Source: Bacilliculturomica massiliensis
GTDB taxonomy: Bacteria > Bacillota > Clostridia > Peptostreptococcales > Anaerovoracaceae
DNA: 64,000 nucleotides
Reading direction: 5' to 3'
Assembly (NCBI RefSeq): GCF_900605495.1
Contig: NZ_LR027603.1
Location: 1,551,997-1,615,996, forward strand
The position numbers and the translations under genes were made by a program. Below, in pieces: positions 18,369 to 27,234 of the stretch; the first letter of the stretch is position 1, and every line of letters begins with the position of its first letter. The notes below the pieces were generated by a model. It worked only from the letters and a program-made list of their open reading frames with translations, had not been told where the DNA came from and ran no database searches.

Positions 18369-19802
18369 TTATACGTAAAGTTCCACCACGCGGTCCAGCA
18401 CGTCTCTATGTTCTTCAAATACCGGTTCCAGATAATCGCTGACAAACTCCTCCGTCTGCTGCGCGGAACGGCCGATATAATCGGCGGGATCCATCAGCTT
18501 CTGCACATCCTCCAGACTCAGTCCAAAGGACGGGTCTTTGGCGATACGCTCCAACAGGTCGTTGTTCAGCCCCTCGTCCTTCACCCGGCTTCCGGCCTCC
18601 ATGGACAGCTGACGGATCTTTTCGTGAAGCTCCTGACGGTCTCCGCCCCGCTTTACGGCCTCCATGAGAATGTTCTCCGTAGCCATGAACGGGATCTCAC
18701 TCATGATGCGCTGACGGATGACCTTGTCATGCACCACCAGCCCTGTGCTGATATTCGTGCATATGTCCAGAATGGCGTCGCAGGCCATGAAGCTCTCCGG
18801 TATGCACAATCTGCGGTTGGCGGAATCGTCCAGCGTCCGCTCAAACCACTGAGCGCTCTCGGTAAACGCCGGATTCTGGGCCAGATTGATGGCGTATCTG
18901 GCCAGAGAAGCCGCCCGCTCGCTTCTCATGGGATTTCTCTTGTACGCCATGGCAGAGGAGCCGATCTGATTCTTCTCGAAGGGCTCTTCCACTTCCTTCA
19001 GATGCTGAAGAAGGCGGATGTCGTTGGTCATCTTGTGCACGCTCTGACCGATGCCGGACAAGGCCGCCAGCACAGTGTAATCGAGTTTTCTCGTATAGGT
19101 CTGGCCGGACAGCGGCACTGCTTTTTCAAAGCCCATCTTATTGACCACCAGACGGTCCAGAGCCTTGACCTTATCCATGTCGCCGTCAAAGAGATCCACA
19201 AAGCTGGCCTGGGTCCCCGTAGTTCCTTTTACGCCCAGCATCGGCAGCTCTCCGATCAGGCGGCTGACCTCCAGATAATCGTAATAAAAATCCTGCATCC
19301 ACAGGCTGGCCCGTTTCCCCACCGTGGTCAGCTGCGCCGCCTGAAAATGGGTGAAGCCCAGCGTGGGAAGATCCCTGTATTCCAGCGCAAAACGGCTTAG
19401 GCGATAAAGCAGTCCCACGAGTTTATCTCTCAGAAGAATGAGTCCTTCCCGCATCACGATGATATCCGTATTATCCCCCACGTAGGCGCTGGTGGCGCCC
19501 AGATGGATGATGGGCCGGGCCTTGGGACACAGCAGCCCGAAAGCGTAAACGTGGGCCATGACGTCGTGGCGCACTTCCTTTTCGCGCTTCTTGGCTTCCT
19601 CATAATTGATATCCGTAATATGTTCCTTCATCTCCGCGATCTGTTCGTCGGTGATGGGCAGTCCCAGCTCCTGCTCCGCCTCCGCCAGAGCGATCCAGAG
19701 CCGTCTCCACGTGGAAAACTTCACGTCGGAAGAGAAGATGTGCGCCATCTCTCTGCTGGTATATCTGGTAATCAGCGGATTTTCGTACACGTTCGTGGCC
19801 AT
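18369..19802 (-). CDS. purB: Adenylosuccinate lyase
   Basis: Catalyses two fumarate-releasing steps of purine synthesis. The 477-aa protein has the fumarase/aspartase signature SSAMAYKRNP, with the flexible catalytic serine just before it, and the conserved LGATSAYVGDN and GFTHFQAAQ segments. The start follows GGAGGG by five bases. It heads a transcription unit with proB, proC and nudF, with a good promoter upstream. Confidence 0.97.
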   Translation of the reverse strand: MATNVYENPLITRYTSREMAHIFSSDVKFSTWRRLWIALAEAEQELGLPITDEQIAEMKEHITDINYEEAKKREKEVRHDVMAHVYAFGLLCPKARPIIHLGATSAYVGDNTDIIVMREGLILLRDKLVGLLYRLSRFALEYRDLPTLGFTHFQAAQLTTVGKRASLWMQDFYYDYLEVSRLIGELPMLGVKGTTGTQASFVDLFDGDMDKVKALDRLVVNKMGFEKAVPLSGQTYTRKLDYTVLAALSGIGQSVHKMTNDIRLLQHLKEVEEPFEKNQIGSSAMAYKRNPMRSERAASLARYAINLAQNPAFTESAQWFERTLDDSANRRLCIPESFMACDAILDICTNISTGLVVHDKVIRQRIMSEIPFMATENILMEAVKRGGDRQELHEKIRQLSMEAGSRVKDEGLNNDLLERIAKDPSFGLSLEDVQKLMDPADYIGRSAQQTEEFVSDYLEPVFEEHRDVLDRVVELYV

Positions 19803-19940
19803 ATAGTCCCTCCGTATCCTTCCTTTACTGCACTCAGTTATTGTATTCTGCGCGGTTCCGCCGGCAGGCGCGCAGCCCCTGCAAAACCCATGGGCTGCTA
19901 ATGCAGAGCCGGCTGATCATTTACCTTCATTAACTTATAT

Positions 19941-19969
19941 AATATACTACGAAAAGGCTGTTTTTTCAA
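19941..19969 (-). promoter_or_regulatory. Promoter of purB-proB-proC-nudF
   Basis: Minus-strand TTGAAA, 17-bp spacer, TATATT. The 140-nt leader contains G+C-rich inverted segments but no riboswitch I recognise. Confidence 0.65.
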
Positions 19970-20088
19970 GGAAAAGTAAAGTTTATTCACAGCCTTCCAA
20001 GGAAACGTCCCGTCCCCTTCCCACGCGGGCAGCCCCTGCAGGCTGCGGCACTTCCCGCAAACCGCGCTTTATCTTTTCTTCGGCGGTC

Positions 20089-20118
20089 TTGTACAGAAAA
20101 GTTATACATCGTTATCAT
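20089..20118 (+). promoter_or_regulatory. Possible promoter of the lipoprotein gene
   Basis: TTGTAC, 18-bp spacer, TATCAT about 100 bp before the lipoprotein start. Moderate match only. Confidence 0.4.
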
Positions 20119-20218
20119 TTTCTGCAACTAAATGAACCTCCGGCACGTCAATACACTGTAAAAGTTACGGAATCCAGTAAATGGATCTGTGAACGTTCGG
20201 GGTAAAGGAGAAGAAATA

Positions 20219-21136
20219 ATGAAAAAAATGATGGTGTTTGTACTTTGCACGATAATGACCGTTTCTCTGCTCACCGGCTGCGTCGGAAAACCGCAGCAAA
20301 GCGGCTCCGGCAGCGCCGGAAACGGCGGAGGGTCCGGCGCCGAATCCGGCCTGGACGGGGGCGGAAGCCTGGGTACGGGAAAACTGAATTATTCCAATAT
20401 GGCGGATCAGGACATCCGGGATCGTCTGGCCGACCGCATGACCGCCGCAGGGATCCGGCAGGAATACGCCGACGACTTTTTCGCCATGGTCGTGGATTAT
20501 AACGGGCTGATGGGCGACCTGAGCGAATTTCACGACGGATTTACTTCAGTGGACGCGTCCGCTGTCGAATACGCAGAAGATACTTATACGCTCTGGATGG
20601 ACCAGAGAAACTACGCCGATGCCAACTGCAGGATCACAGCGTTTATGCTGATGCAGGGCCTTATCACGACCGGCGCTTCCCAGGACGCGGACTCTTTCCT
20701 CGCCGCGGATACGGACGCCCTGGACAATTACGCGCCGTGCAAGTTCTCAGCGGAACAGCGGGGCCGGTTTGCCGCCCTGTTCAACCCCGTCTCTGTGGAA
20801 CCCACGCTGGATTCTCAGGCAGTGCTGAGCGCCCTGCAGAATCAGTGGAAGACCCGGGGTATCAGCTTTGATGAGGGACCGGTGTCACTGGTCAGCGTCC
20901 TCATGCACAGCGAACTGGACAATATCGGATATATCGGCCACACCGGCGTCATGATCGAGGACAGCCAGGGCGTGCTCTTTATCGAGAAACTGGCCCCCAC
21001 AAGCCCTTATCAGGCGCTGTCCTTCTCTTCAAAGGAGGAAGTCCGTGATTACCTTCTCAACAACTATGGTACATACTACACAGAAGGCGTATCCGCAAAG
21101 CCGGTGATCCTTCTGAACGATCAGGCGTTTCAATAA
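20219..21136 (+). CDS. Lipoprotein, probable DUF4300 family
   Basis: A 305-aa exported lipoprotein. The N-terminus has two lysines, a hydrophobic core and the lipobox LLTGC, then a Gly/Ser-rich linker of about 30 residues. The folded part begins LNYSNMADQDIRDRL, resembling the DUF4300 family of Bacillota lipoproteins; no catalytic motif is evident. AAAGGAG precedes the chosen ATG. It stands alone, followed by hairpins and repeats. The family assignment rests on recall and should be treated as tentative. Confidence 0.75.
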   Translation: MKKMMVFVLCTIMTVSLLTGCVGKPQQSGSGSAGNGGGSGAESGLDGGGSLGTGKLNYSNMADQDIRDRLADRMTAAGIRQEYADDFFAMVVDYNGLMGDLSEFHDGFTSVDASAVEYAEDTYTLWMDQRNYADANCRITAFMLMQGLITTGASQDADSFLAADTDALDNYAPCKFSAEQRGRFAALFNPVSVEPTLDSQAVLSALQNQWKTRGISFDEGPVSLVSVLMHSELDNIGYIGHTGVMIEDSQGVLFIEKLAPTSPYQALSFSSKEEVRDYLLNNYGTYYTEGVSAKPVILLNDQAFQ

Positions 21137-21143
21137 GGCGGCC

Positions 21144-21228
21144 GTCGCTTCAATCCAGCCGCGCGCTGAGAACAGCTAGGAGCAAATCACTTTCAATTTG
21201 TGGATGGCTGTCGCTTCAATCCAGCCGC
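21144..21228. repeat. Direct repeat of 19 bp
   Basis: The 19-bp word GTCGCTTCAATCCAGCCGC occurs at 21144 and 21210, and similarity continues weakly to a shared AGAACAG. It lies just before a large hairpin. Confidence 0.7.
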
Positions 21229-21239
21229 TTGACAAGAAC

Positions 21240-21282
21240 AGAGGTGCTTGCCGCAGAATAAAAATCTGCGGCAAGCACCTCT
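21240..21282. terminator. Perfect 18-bp stem-loop
   Basis: Two perfectly complementary 18-bp arms (21240-21257 and 21265-21282, AGAGGTGCTTGC outward) enclose ATAAAAA. It is probably the lipoprotein transcript's terminator, although the T tail is poor. Confidence 0.6.
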
Positions 21283-21376
21283 TCTCTGTTTCTTCAGCTG
21301 ATCTTCCCGTGTATCATCCACATTGGATCTATCGTGGCGGGCATCGAGGATCTGCGGGTGGGCGGAAGATTGTGGG

Positions 21377-21906
21377 GGCGGAAGATCTGCAAGACCGGCG
21401 GGCGGACTGATCCACGGGCGCGGGATCGCAGGCTGTGAAATAGATGGCCGCGGCGTGGATGGACTGTGTGATCCCCGTCGATGGACGGAGGGATCGGCAG
21501 TTCTGCAAAACCGGCGGGCGGACTGATCCACGGGCGCGGGATCGCAGGCTGTGAAATAGATGGCCGCGGCGTCGATGGACTGTGTGATCCCCATCGATGG
21601 ACGGAGGGATCGGCAGTTCTGAAAGACCGGCGGGCGGGCTGATCCACGAGCGCGGGATCGCAGGCTGTGAAATAGATGGCCGCGGCGTCGATGGACTGTG
21701 TGATCCCCATCGATGGACGGAGGGATCGGAAGATCTGCAAGACCGGCGGGCGGACTGATCCACGGGCGCGGGATCGCAGGCTGTGCGATAGATGGCCGCG
21801 GCGTCGATGGACTGTATGATCCCCATCGATGGACGGAGGGATCGGCAGTTCTGCAAGACCGGCGGGCGGACTGATCCACAGGCGCGGGATCGCAGGCTGT
21901 GAAATA
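21377..21906. repeat. 116-bp tandem repeat array, about 4.6 copies
   Basis: Units start at about 21377, 21493, 21609, 21725 and 21841; the last is cut after about 66 bp. Units differ by only a few substitutions. Inside each, two related half-motifs (TCGATGGAC-N5-GATC) lie 23 bp apart. The unit has no stop codon in any minus-strand frame. Because 116 is not a multiple of 3, all three frames stay open for more than 200 codons; I regard these as artefacts, not genes. Confidence 0.9.
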
Positions 21907-22025
21907 GGTGAAAACAGCAAAAAAAATCGATTATCACCGAAAAACATGGAAAAATCGGTGCTGATCTCTCAATAATCGATGCCAAATATGTGAGAACTTA
22001 ATAAAAAATTGATTTTCACCTATTT
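21902..22025. repeat. Nested palindromic element
   Basis: Outer arms AAATAGGTGAAAA and TTTTCACCTATTT (13 bp, perfect) enclose ATCGATTAT/ATAATCGAT and CACCGA/TCGGTG. The AT-rich element starts at the broken end of the tandem array. Its ends resemble other palindromes in this window at 22040 and 27148. Confidence 0.7.
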
Positions 22026-22039
22026 GACAGCCCTTTTTC

Positions 22040-22071
22040 GGTGAGATCGGGAAAAAAATCTAGATCTCACC
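22040..22071. repeat. AGGTGAG-type palindrome
   Basis: GGTGAGATC and GATCTCACC, perfect 9-bp arms around 14 bp containing a run of A. Confidence 0.65.
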
Positions 22072-22203
22072 TAATTACCTTCAGCGTATGCCGCTGTATG
22101 CCGCTGAATCGGCTGCCGACGGCTCAAAAAGACCGGTATCGCTCCGGGGACCCGCACCCATCCACCCCGGTAATCAAGACCAGCCCCGGTGAAGGCGCAA
22201 CAT

Positions 22204-22252
22204 CGAAAAATATCAGCGCCCTATCCGGCTCTGCAGATCCGGAAAGGGCGCT
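22204..22252 (-). terminator. Terminator of the etf operon
   Basis: Minus-strand AGCGCCCTTTCCGG pairs with CCGGATAGGGCGCT with one mismatch, then ATATTTTTC. The stretch 22072-22203 contains nothing else I can support. Confidence 0.7.
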
Positions 22253-22370
22253 TCATGCAGTTGCTGACACAGACCTATGGCGCAGCGTTTCCTTAACTTC
22301 CTTGATTTCCTCGCTTTCCTTACTTTATATGACGTCCATTAGACCTGGACTGATCGCTGTAAGCATCCGG

Positions 22371-23750
22371 TCAGATCACCGTGCCGGGGTTCATGATGTT
22401 GTCCGGGTCGAACACCTTCTTGATGCCCCGCATCAACTCCAGCTCCGCGGGATCTTTCTGCCGCAGCAGATCATTTACCCGTATTTTTCCCACCCCGTGC
22501 TCGCCTGTGATGGTACCGCCGTGGCTGAAGCAGGCGTCGTACATCCGCTGTTTCAGCTCCGCCGCATAGTTCGGTATTTTTCCGTCCACATAGAGGATAT
22601 CGTTATGCACATTGCCGTCGGCGATGTGAGCGATCACATTAGTCCCAGTGTGGTATTCTTCCGCCAAATGTTTCAGATCCCCGATAAACGCCGGCACCTG
22701 CGACACGGGCACCGCCATGTCGAAGGAATCGCAGATGTCATTTTTGATGTATTCATAGTGCTGGCTGCGGACCAGAAGCAGCTCGTCCTGCTCCCGTTTC
22801 TTGCCTGCGAAGAGGGTTTCCAGGCAGCTGTTTTTCCTGCAGATCTCGTTGATCTCCCTCACTGAATTATAAAGCTGCTCCTCCGTCTTCTCCGACAGGA
22901 TGATAAGCAGATCCGAATCCCCTTCCTTCGCCTGCCACTCCAGCCCCAGCATCTCCGCCGTACCTACGAAAAGACGTTTATCCATATACTCCACTGCCAG
23001 CGGAACGGAGCCGCTTTTCAGAATATCCATGACCGCCCGGCAGGCGTTTTCAAAGTGTGGAAACGGCGCTACAATAGTGGCGGAATATTTGTCCTTCGGA
23101 TAGATCTTCAGGATCACTCTCGTTATCACGGCCAGTGTTCCCTCACTGCCAAGAAGCAGCTGGGTCAGATTGTAACCGGCGTTGTTCTTGATCAGTTTGC
23201 CTCCCAGCTCCAAAACCTCTCCACTGGGCAGAACAGCCTCCACACCCATGATGTGCTTGCGCATGACTCCGTGTCTCACCGCCCGGGCGCCCCCGGCGTT
23301 GGTGACCGCCATGCCGCCCATCTGAGCGCCTTCGTCTCCGGGATGCACGGGAAAGCTCAGTCCCTCGTATTTTTCCAGCTCCGTCAGCAGTTCCATCAGC
23401 GTGACGCCGGCCTCCAGCACCGCCATCATGTTGTCCGCGTCGATCTCCACAATACGATTCATTCGTTCCATAGAGATGACGATGCTCGAATAGATGGGCG
23501 TGCATCCGCCGGCCAGCCCTGTTCCGCCGCCCCGCACCACAACGGGGATCTTTTCCCGGCTGGCCAGCTTCATGATCTGAGACACTTCCTCTGTACGCCC
23601 CGGCTTTACTACCACGAAATCTCTGCTCGGCTCCGGCCGGTAAGTCTCCTCCACCTGATCAAAAATGTAAGACTGGATCTGTTCCCGATCCGCCGTCACA
23701 TAGTCCGGACCTGTAATATCGATCAGTTCCCGTATGATCTGCTCTCTCAT
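22371..23750 (-). CDS. FAD-linked oxidase of the GlcD/lactate dehydrogenase type
   Basis: A 459-aa flavoprotein with an FAD-binding type 4 N-terminal domain (VVRGGGTGLAGG, HPGDEGAQMGGMAVTNAGG, NAGYNLTQLLLGSEGTLA) and a C-terminal FAD-oxidase domain (HIADGNVHNDI, GTITGEHGVGKI). Such enzymes oxidise D-2-hydroxyacids such as lactate or glycolate. Placed directly after etfB and etfA with a 4-bp overlap, it resembles the Ldh-EtfAB complex of acetogens, where lactate oxidation by NAD is driven by reduced ferredoxin. Lactate as substrate is inference. No lactate permease or racemase is adjacent. Confidence 0.88.
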   Translation of the reverse strand: MREQIIRELIDITGPDYVTADREQIQSYIFDQVEETYRPEPSRDFVVVKPGRTEEVSQIMKLASREKIPVVVRGGGTGLAGGCTPIYSSIVISMERMNRIVEIDADNMMAVLEAGVTLMELLTELEKYEGLSFPVHPGDEGAQMGGMAVTNAGGARAVRHGVMRKHIMGVEAVLPSGEVLELGGKLIKNNAGYNLTQLLLGSEGTLAVITRVILKIYPKDKYSATIVAPFPHFENACRAVMDILKSGSVPLAVEYMDKRLFVGTAEMLGLEWQAKEGDSDLLIILSEKTEEQLYNSVREINEICRKNSCLETLFAGKKREQDELLLVRSQHYEYIKNDICDSFDMAVPVSQVPAFIGDLKHLAEEYHTGTNVIAHIADGNVHNDILYVDGKIPNYAAELKQRMYDACFSHGGTITGEHGVGKIRVNDLLRQKDPAELELMRGIKKVFDPDNIMNPGTVI

Positions 23751-24847
23751 TGCTCCAGCCCCCCTTCCGCCGATTCCACAGGACGTTCTCCATCCGCTGT
23801 CCCTTCATCATCTGCCGGCCTGCCTGATCTGTCCGCCTGCCGGCCGCCTTTTCCCCAGGCCGCGATCATCTGCGGCACGATCTCGTACAGATCTCCCACA
23901 AAACCATAATCCGCCAAACGGAAAATCGGCGCCGAGGGATCTGTGTTCACCGCCACGATCATGTCGGACTCTTTCATTCCCGCCAGATGCTGCGGCGCTC
24001 CCGATATGCCGCAGGCGATATAGACCTTTGGCTTCACCCGGTTCCCGCTGTATCCCACCTGTCTGGCCGACGGCGCCATCCCCGCGTCCACCAACGCTCT
24101 CGATACGCCCAGCTGACCGCCCAGGGCCTGGGCCAGTTCTGACAGCATCTCCAGATCCTCTTTTCTGCGGACGCCGCGGCCGGCCGCCACGATGACCTCA
24201 GCCTCTGAAATGTCCAGGTCGCCCAGCGGAATATTCTCCACCACCTGACTGAGGACATCCGCGCTGCGGCAGGGTCTTCTCACTTCGATCTTTACGGGAA
24301 GCTTTTCATCCCGCTTTGCCTCGCGGAACTCCTTGTAGCGGACTGTCGCCATCTGGGGATCCGCTGCAGTTCTGATATGAGCAAAAATATTGTCGCTGAA
24401 CGCCGGGCGGATCTGGATCAGCCTGCCGTCCTCATCCAGCTGAAGATCCGTACAGTCAGCCGTCAGCCCTGTGCCAAGAGCAGCCGCCACTCTGGGGGCC
24501 AAAGATCTGCCGAAGGCGGTGGCGCCCATGAGCACTGTCTCCGGCTTTTTTTCCCGGATAAAATCTACGATATTTTCTTTATAAAACAGTTCTTCCTGCT
24601 GCTCAAATTCCTCTCCCTGTATGTAATACACCGTGTCGGCGCCGCGGAAATTCAATTCCTGGGCCGCCAGGCCCGCCGGCCCCAGAAGGAGACAGTCAAG
24701 CGCCGTGTCCGGCCTGCGCTTCAGCCCGGAAGCCTTGTTTAAAAGCTCGTAGCTCACTCTGTGAATTTCGCCTCCGCACTGTTCCGCAATAACCAGAATA
24801 CCGCCGAATCCGTTTTCATTTTTCATGCTGTTCTCACCGCCCATCAT
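23747..24847 (-). CDS. etfA: Electron transfer flavoprotein, alpha subunit
   Basis: A 366-aa FAD-binding ETF subunit. The C-terminal FAD domain shows the family signatures around VVAAGRGVRRKEDL, GVSRALVDAGM, RQVGYSGNRVKPKVYIACGISGAPQHLAGM and VAVNTDPSAPIF. It pairs with EtfB to pass electrons between the FAD oxidase and an NAD or ferredoxin partner. The start overlaps the etfB stop (ATGA); an internal ATG seven codons on, behind GGTGAG, is an alternative. A hydrophilic tail of about 30 residues follows the last conserved helix. Confidence 0.93.
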   Translation of the reverse strand: MMGGENSMKNENGFGGILVIAEQCGGEIHRVSYELLNKASGLKRRPDTALDCLLLGPAGLAAQELNFRGADTVYYIQGEEFEQQEELFYKENIVDFIREKKPETVLMGATAFGRSLAPRVAAALGTGLTADCTDLQLDEDGRLIQIRPAFSDNIFAHIRTAADPQMATVRYKEFREAKRDEKLPVKIEVRRPCRSADVLSQVVENIPLGDLDISEAEVIVAAGRGVRRKEDLEMLSELAQALGGQLGVSRALVDAGMAPSARQVGYSGNRVKPKVYIACGISGAPQHLAGMKESDMIVAVNTDPSAPIFRLADYGFVGDLYEIVPQMIAAWGKGGRQADRSGRPADDEGTADGERPVESAEGGLEQ

Positions 24848-25731
24848 CTGCAGCCCTCCTGAATGATCCCTCTTTCCACCAGCTTTTCACCTACCACTCG
24901 GATAAACCGGTCCGCATCTTCCCGGATCAGAAGATTTTCCTTCTGCAATTCTTCCGGCACCCGTATCTTCGCCACCTTTGTGGGCGACCCCTTAAAACCG
25001 GTCTCATCTGCCGTGAGAAGTCCGTTCAGATCCTCCAGGCCTATGGTTTCTATGGAAATTTCCAGCGATTCCAGTTTTCTTCTCACTGTGGGCAGTTTCG
25101 GCGACGCGATGTTTTTCGTGACTCCCACCACCGCCGGCAGTGTCAATCGCCTGATCTGTTTCCTTCCTCCCAGATTCTCGACGGTGACGAAGGCCTCCGC
25201 CACTGACAGGCTGATCTTCTCCGCATAATACGCGTGTGGCAGGCCCAGGAACTCCGCTGTCTCGGCACCCACCTGCGCCGTGTCGCCGTCCACGGATTTC
25301 TCTCCGCAGAGGATCAGATCGAATCCGCCCAGCCTGCGGACAGCCGCCGCCAGCGTTCTGGCAGTAGCGCAGGTGTCCGACCCTCCAAAGGCGCGGTCGG
25401 TGAGCAGCACACAGCGGTCAGCGCCTCTGGCGTACGCGTCCCGCAGGGATTTTTCCGCCCGTGGCGGCCCCATAGTCAGTACCGTGATCTCCGCCGGTTC
25501 TTCAGTTTCCGCGTGAGATCCCGCTTCTGTGTCCCCTTCCGGCCGCGTCCCTGCCCGCGCTCCCTCCTGCGTGCGCAGTTGCTCCTTCAGATCCACGGCG
25601 GCCTGCAGCGCACTCTCATCGAAGGGATTGATCTCAGCCTCCGCGGAAGACCGGTCCACTACGCCCCTCTCGCTGTCGAATTTCACTCGCTCCATATCGG
25701 GTACTTCTTTCACCAAAACAAGTATCTTCAT
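24844..25731 (-). CDS. etfB: Electron transfer flavoprotein, beta subunit, with an insertion
   Basis: First gene of the etfB-etfA-oxidase operon. The nucleotide-binding beta subunit shows MKILVLVKEVPD, INPFDESALQAA, TMGPPRAEKSLRDAYARGADR and the adenosine-binding VDGDTAQVGAE loop. At 295 aa it is longer than the usual 250-265 because of a hydrophilic Gly/Glu/Arg/Thr-rich stretch of about 27 residues around positions 53-80, between LKEQ and the EITVL strand. The rest of the protein looks intact, so the insert is probably a surface loop. Bifurcating behaviour cannot be decided by eye. Confidence 0.93.
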   Translation of the reverse strand: MKILVLVKEVPDMERVKFDSERGVVDRSSAEAEINPFDESALQAAVDLKEQLRTQEGARAGTRPEGDTEAGSHAETEEPAEITVLTMGPPRAEKSLRDAYARGADRCVLLTDRAFGGSDTCATARTLAAAVRRLGGFDLILCGEKSVDGDTAQVGAETAEFLGLPHAYYAEKISLSVAEAFVTVENLGGRKQIRRLTLPAVVGVTKNIASPKLPTVRRKLESLEISIETIGLEDLNGLLTADETGFKGSPTKVAKIRVPEELQKENLLIREDADRFIRVVGEKLVERGIIQEGCR

Positions 25732-26170
25732 TTTCCTCTCCTCGCCGCGCGTTATGCGGACAGCTGTGTTTCGATTTGTCTCGGCAGGCGACCGTCAGCC
25801 CTTCCGCCCCCTGCTTCAATTCAGTATCAGATCCATGATTGAGTCCTGCAAACGGCCAGAGCCCTTTGGTCCGGTTCAAATCCTTCCCTTCAGTTCCGGT
25901 CACTCAGACCTGCCTCTATCCATTCATGTCCCCACGCCTTATTTGTTCTGTGGTCTTACCACTTAAACTGTAACACACCATTTATCGTTTTGCAACCGCT
26001 TTTCATTTGATTTTTTCTGATATGATTCTTCTCCGCAACTCGCTTGCCGCCGGAGCTTTGAATCAAAATGACGATTCTGAGCGTTCCGGTGCTGCATTGC
26101 ATTTCTCACGCACACAGATACGCTCGGCCTGAGACCCCTATGCCATTCTCAATTGAATCTGACGGAACAA

Positions 26171-26301
26171 TATAGTACAATATTCATATCGCAGCTGGCG
26201 CGCTAAAGGCAAAGATAGAGCTTAGCGTTTATGGTACAATGTTCCTACCCCGCGACTGGCGAGCCAAAGGCGAAGACAGAGCTTAGCGTTTATGGTACAA
26301 T
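26171..26301 (+). promoter_or_regulatory. Roughly 60-bp repeated promoter/operator segment
   Basis: Three TACAAT words at 26176, 26235 and 26296 end near-identical segments spaced 59 and 61 bp apart. The last two share GCTTAGCGTTTATGGTACAAT (written here as GCTTAGCGTTTA + TGGTACAAT) and AAAGGC-AAGA blocks. TGGTACAAT resembles an extended -10 element. The ATNGTACNAT cores are also near-palindromic, so they could be binding sites of the FadR-type regulator encoded just downstream. The surrounding gap (25732-26358) holds no gene I can support. Confidence 0.6.
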
Positions 26302-26358
26302 AAAGCCAGAAAACACTTTGTACGCGGGCAGACGACCGTGAAGATAAAGAGGTAGCGA

Positions 26359-27060
26359 ATGTTTACAGCAGTGGAAAATAAAAAAATATCACAGATCGTC
26401 ATCGAACAGATCCAGGACATGATCATGGACGGACGGCTGAAAGCCGGCGACCGTCTTCCTCCCGAACGCGAGCTGACGGAAATGTTTCAGATCGGCAGGC
26501 CGGCCCTTCGCGAGGCGCTGAAAGCCCTTGAGGTTCTGGGTCTTGTGGAATGCCGTCACGGTCTGGGAAATTATATCGTGAACCACGTGGAGAACAACTT
26601 CTTCAAACCGCTCTCCCTGGCTTTCAAGCTCAGCGGCGGCAATGTACGGGAGATCCTGGAACTGCGTTTCCTCATAGAGACCTTCGCCGCGCGCACAGCG
26701 GCCCGCGTTTCCACCCCTGAAGATATCGCCGTTCTCAGAGGTATTCTGGAAAGCATGATCAAAGCGCCTACTCCCGCGGAAAAATCCAGCTTTGATCAGG
26801 CCATGCACGACCAGATCGTACACATGTGCAGAAACAGCCTTATTTTAAACACCTATGAAAACGTCTCTCACCTGATGAAAAACTTTATCGCCCAGGCGGT
26901 GGACATCTCCTATTTTGCTGAAAATGATTCCGTGGAGCACATTTATGCGGAGCACCGCAACATCATTGACGCCATCGAAAAGCATCAGGAAGACCTGGCT
27001 GTCTCCTATATGAACATCCATCTGGGTAAAATCGACGAATACAGACTGCACTCCATCTGA
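26359..27060 (+). CDS. FadR-type (GntR/FCD) transcriptional regulator, probable regulator of the etf operon
   Basis: A 233-aa regulator divergent from etfB. The winged-helix part shows LKAGDRLPPERELTEMF and GRPALREALKALE; the FCD domain follows with HDQIVHM and EHRNIIDAIE segments carrying likely metal-binding histidines. This architecture matches lactate-responsive LldR/LutR relatives. The divergent position and the repeated sites between the genes suggest it controls the etfB-etfA-oxidase operon, possibly in response to a 2-hydroxyacid. Start preceded by GAGGT. Confidence 0.85.
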   Translation: MFTAVENKKISQIVIEQIQDMIMDGRLKAGDRLPPERELTEMFQIGRPALREALKALEVLGLVECRHGLGNYIVNHVENNFFKPLSLAFKLSGGNVREILELRFLIETFAARTAARVSTPEDIAVLRGILESMIKAPTPAEKSSFDQAMHDQIVHMCRNSLILNTYENVSHLMKNFIAQAVDISYFAENDSVEHIYAEHRNIIDAIEKHQEDLAVSYMNIHLGKIDEYRLHSI

Positions 27061-27147
27061 GCTCATCATCCGCAATTTGATTCCCGCACCAACGGGCCCC
27101 CCTTCGGAACATCATGCCGGCCGGCAAATCTTTTTTTCTATAGTAAT

Positions 27148-27193
27148 AAAAATAGGTGAGAAACGATTAAAAAATCCTTTCTCACCTATTTTT
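27148..27193. terminator. Terminator with AATAGGTGAG palindrome
   Basis: AAAAATAGGTGAGAAA and its perfect complement flank a 14-nt loop, and the right arm ends in a T run. It follows the FadR-type gene and belongs to the same palindrome family as the elements near 22 kb. Confidence 0.8.
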
Positions 27194-27234
27194 TGTGAAA
27201 CGCAGCGCTAATTCTCTGTATTTCTCAGTTCAAA

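Noticed and set aside
21377-21906. CRISPR array
   Set aside because: Units are contiguous and nearly identical over the full 116 bp, with no unique spacers and no cas genes nearby.
21193-21985. Three overlapping minus-strand frames of 217-228 codons
   Set aside because: They are consequences of the 116-bp stop-free repeat; all three frames are equally open and none has a ribosome site or recognisable domain.
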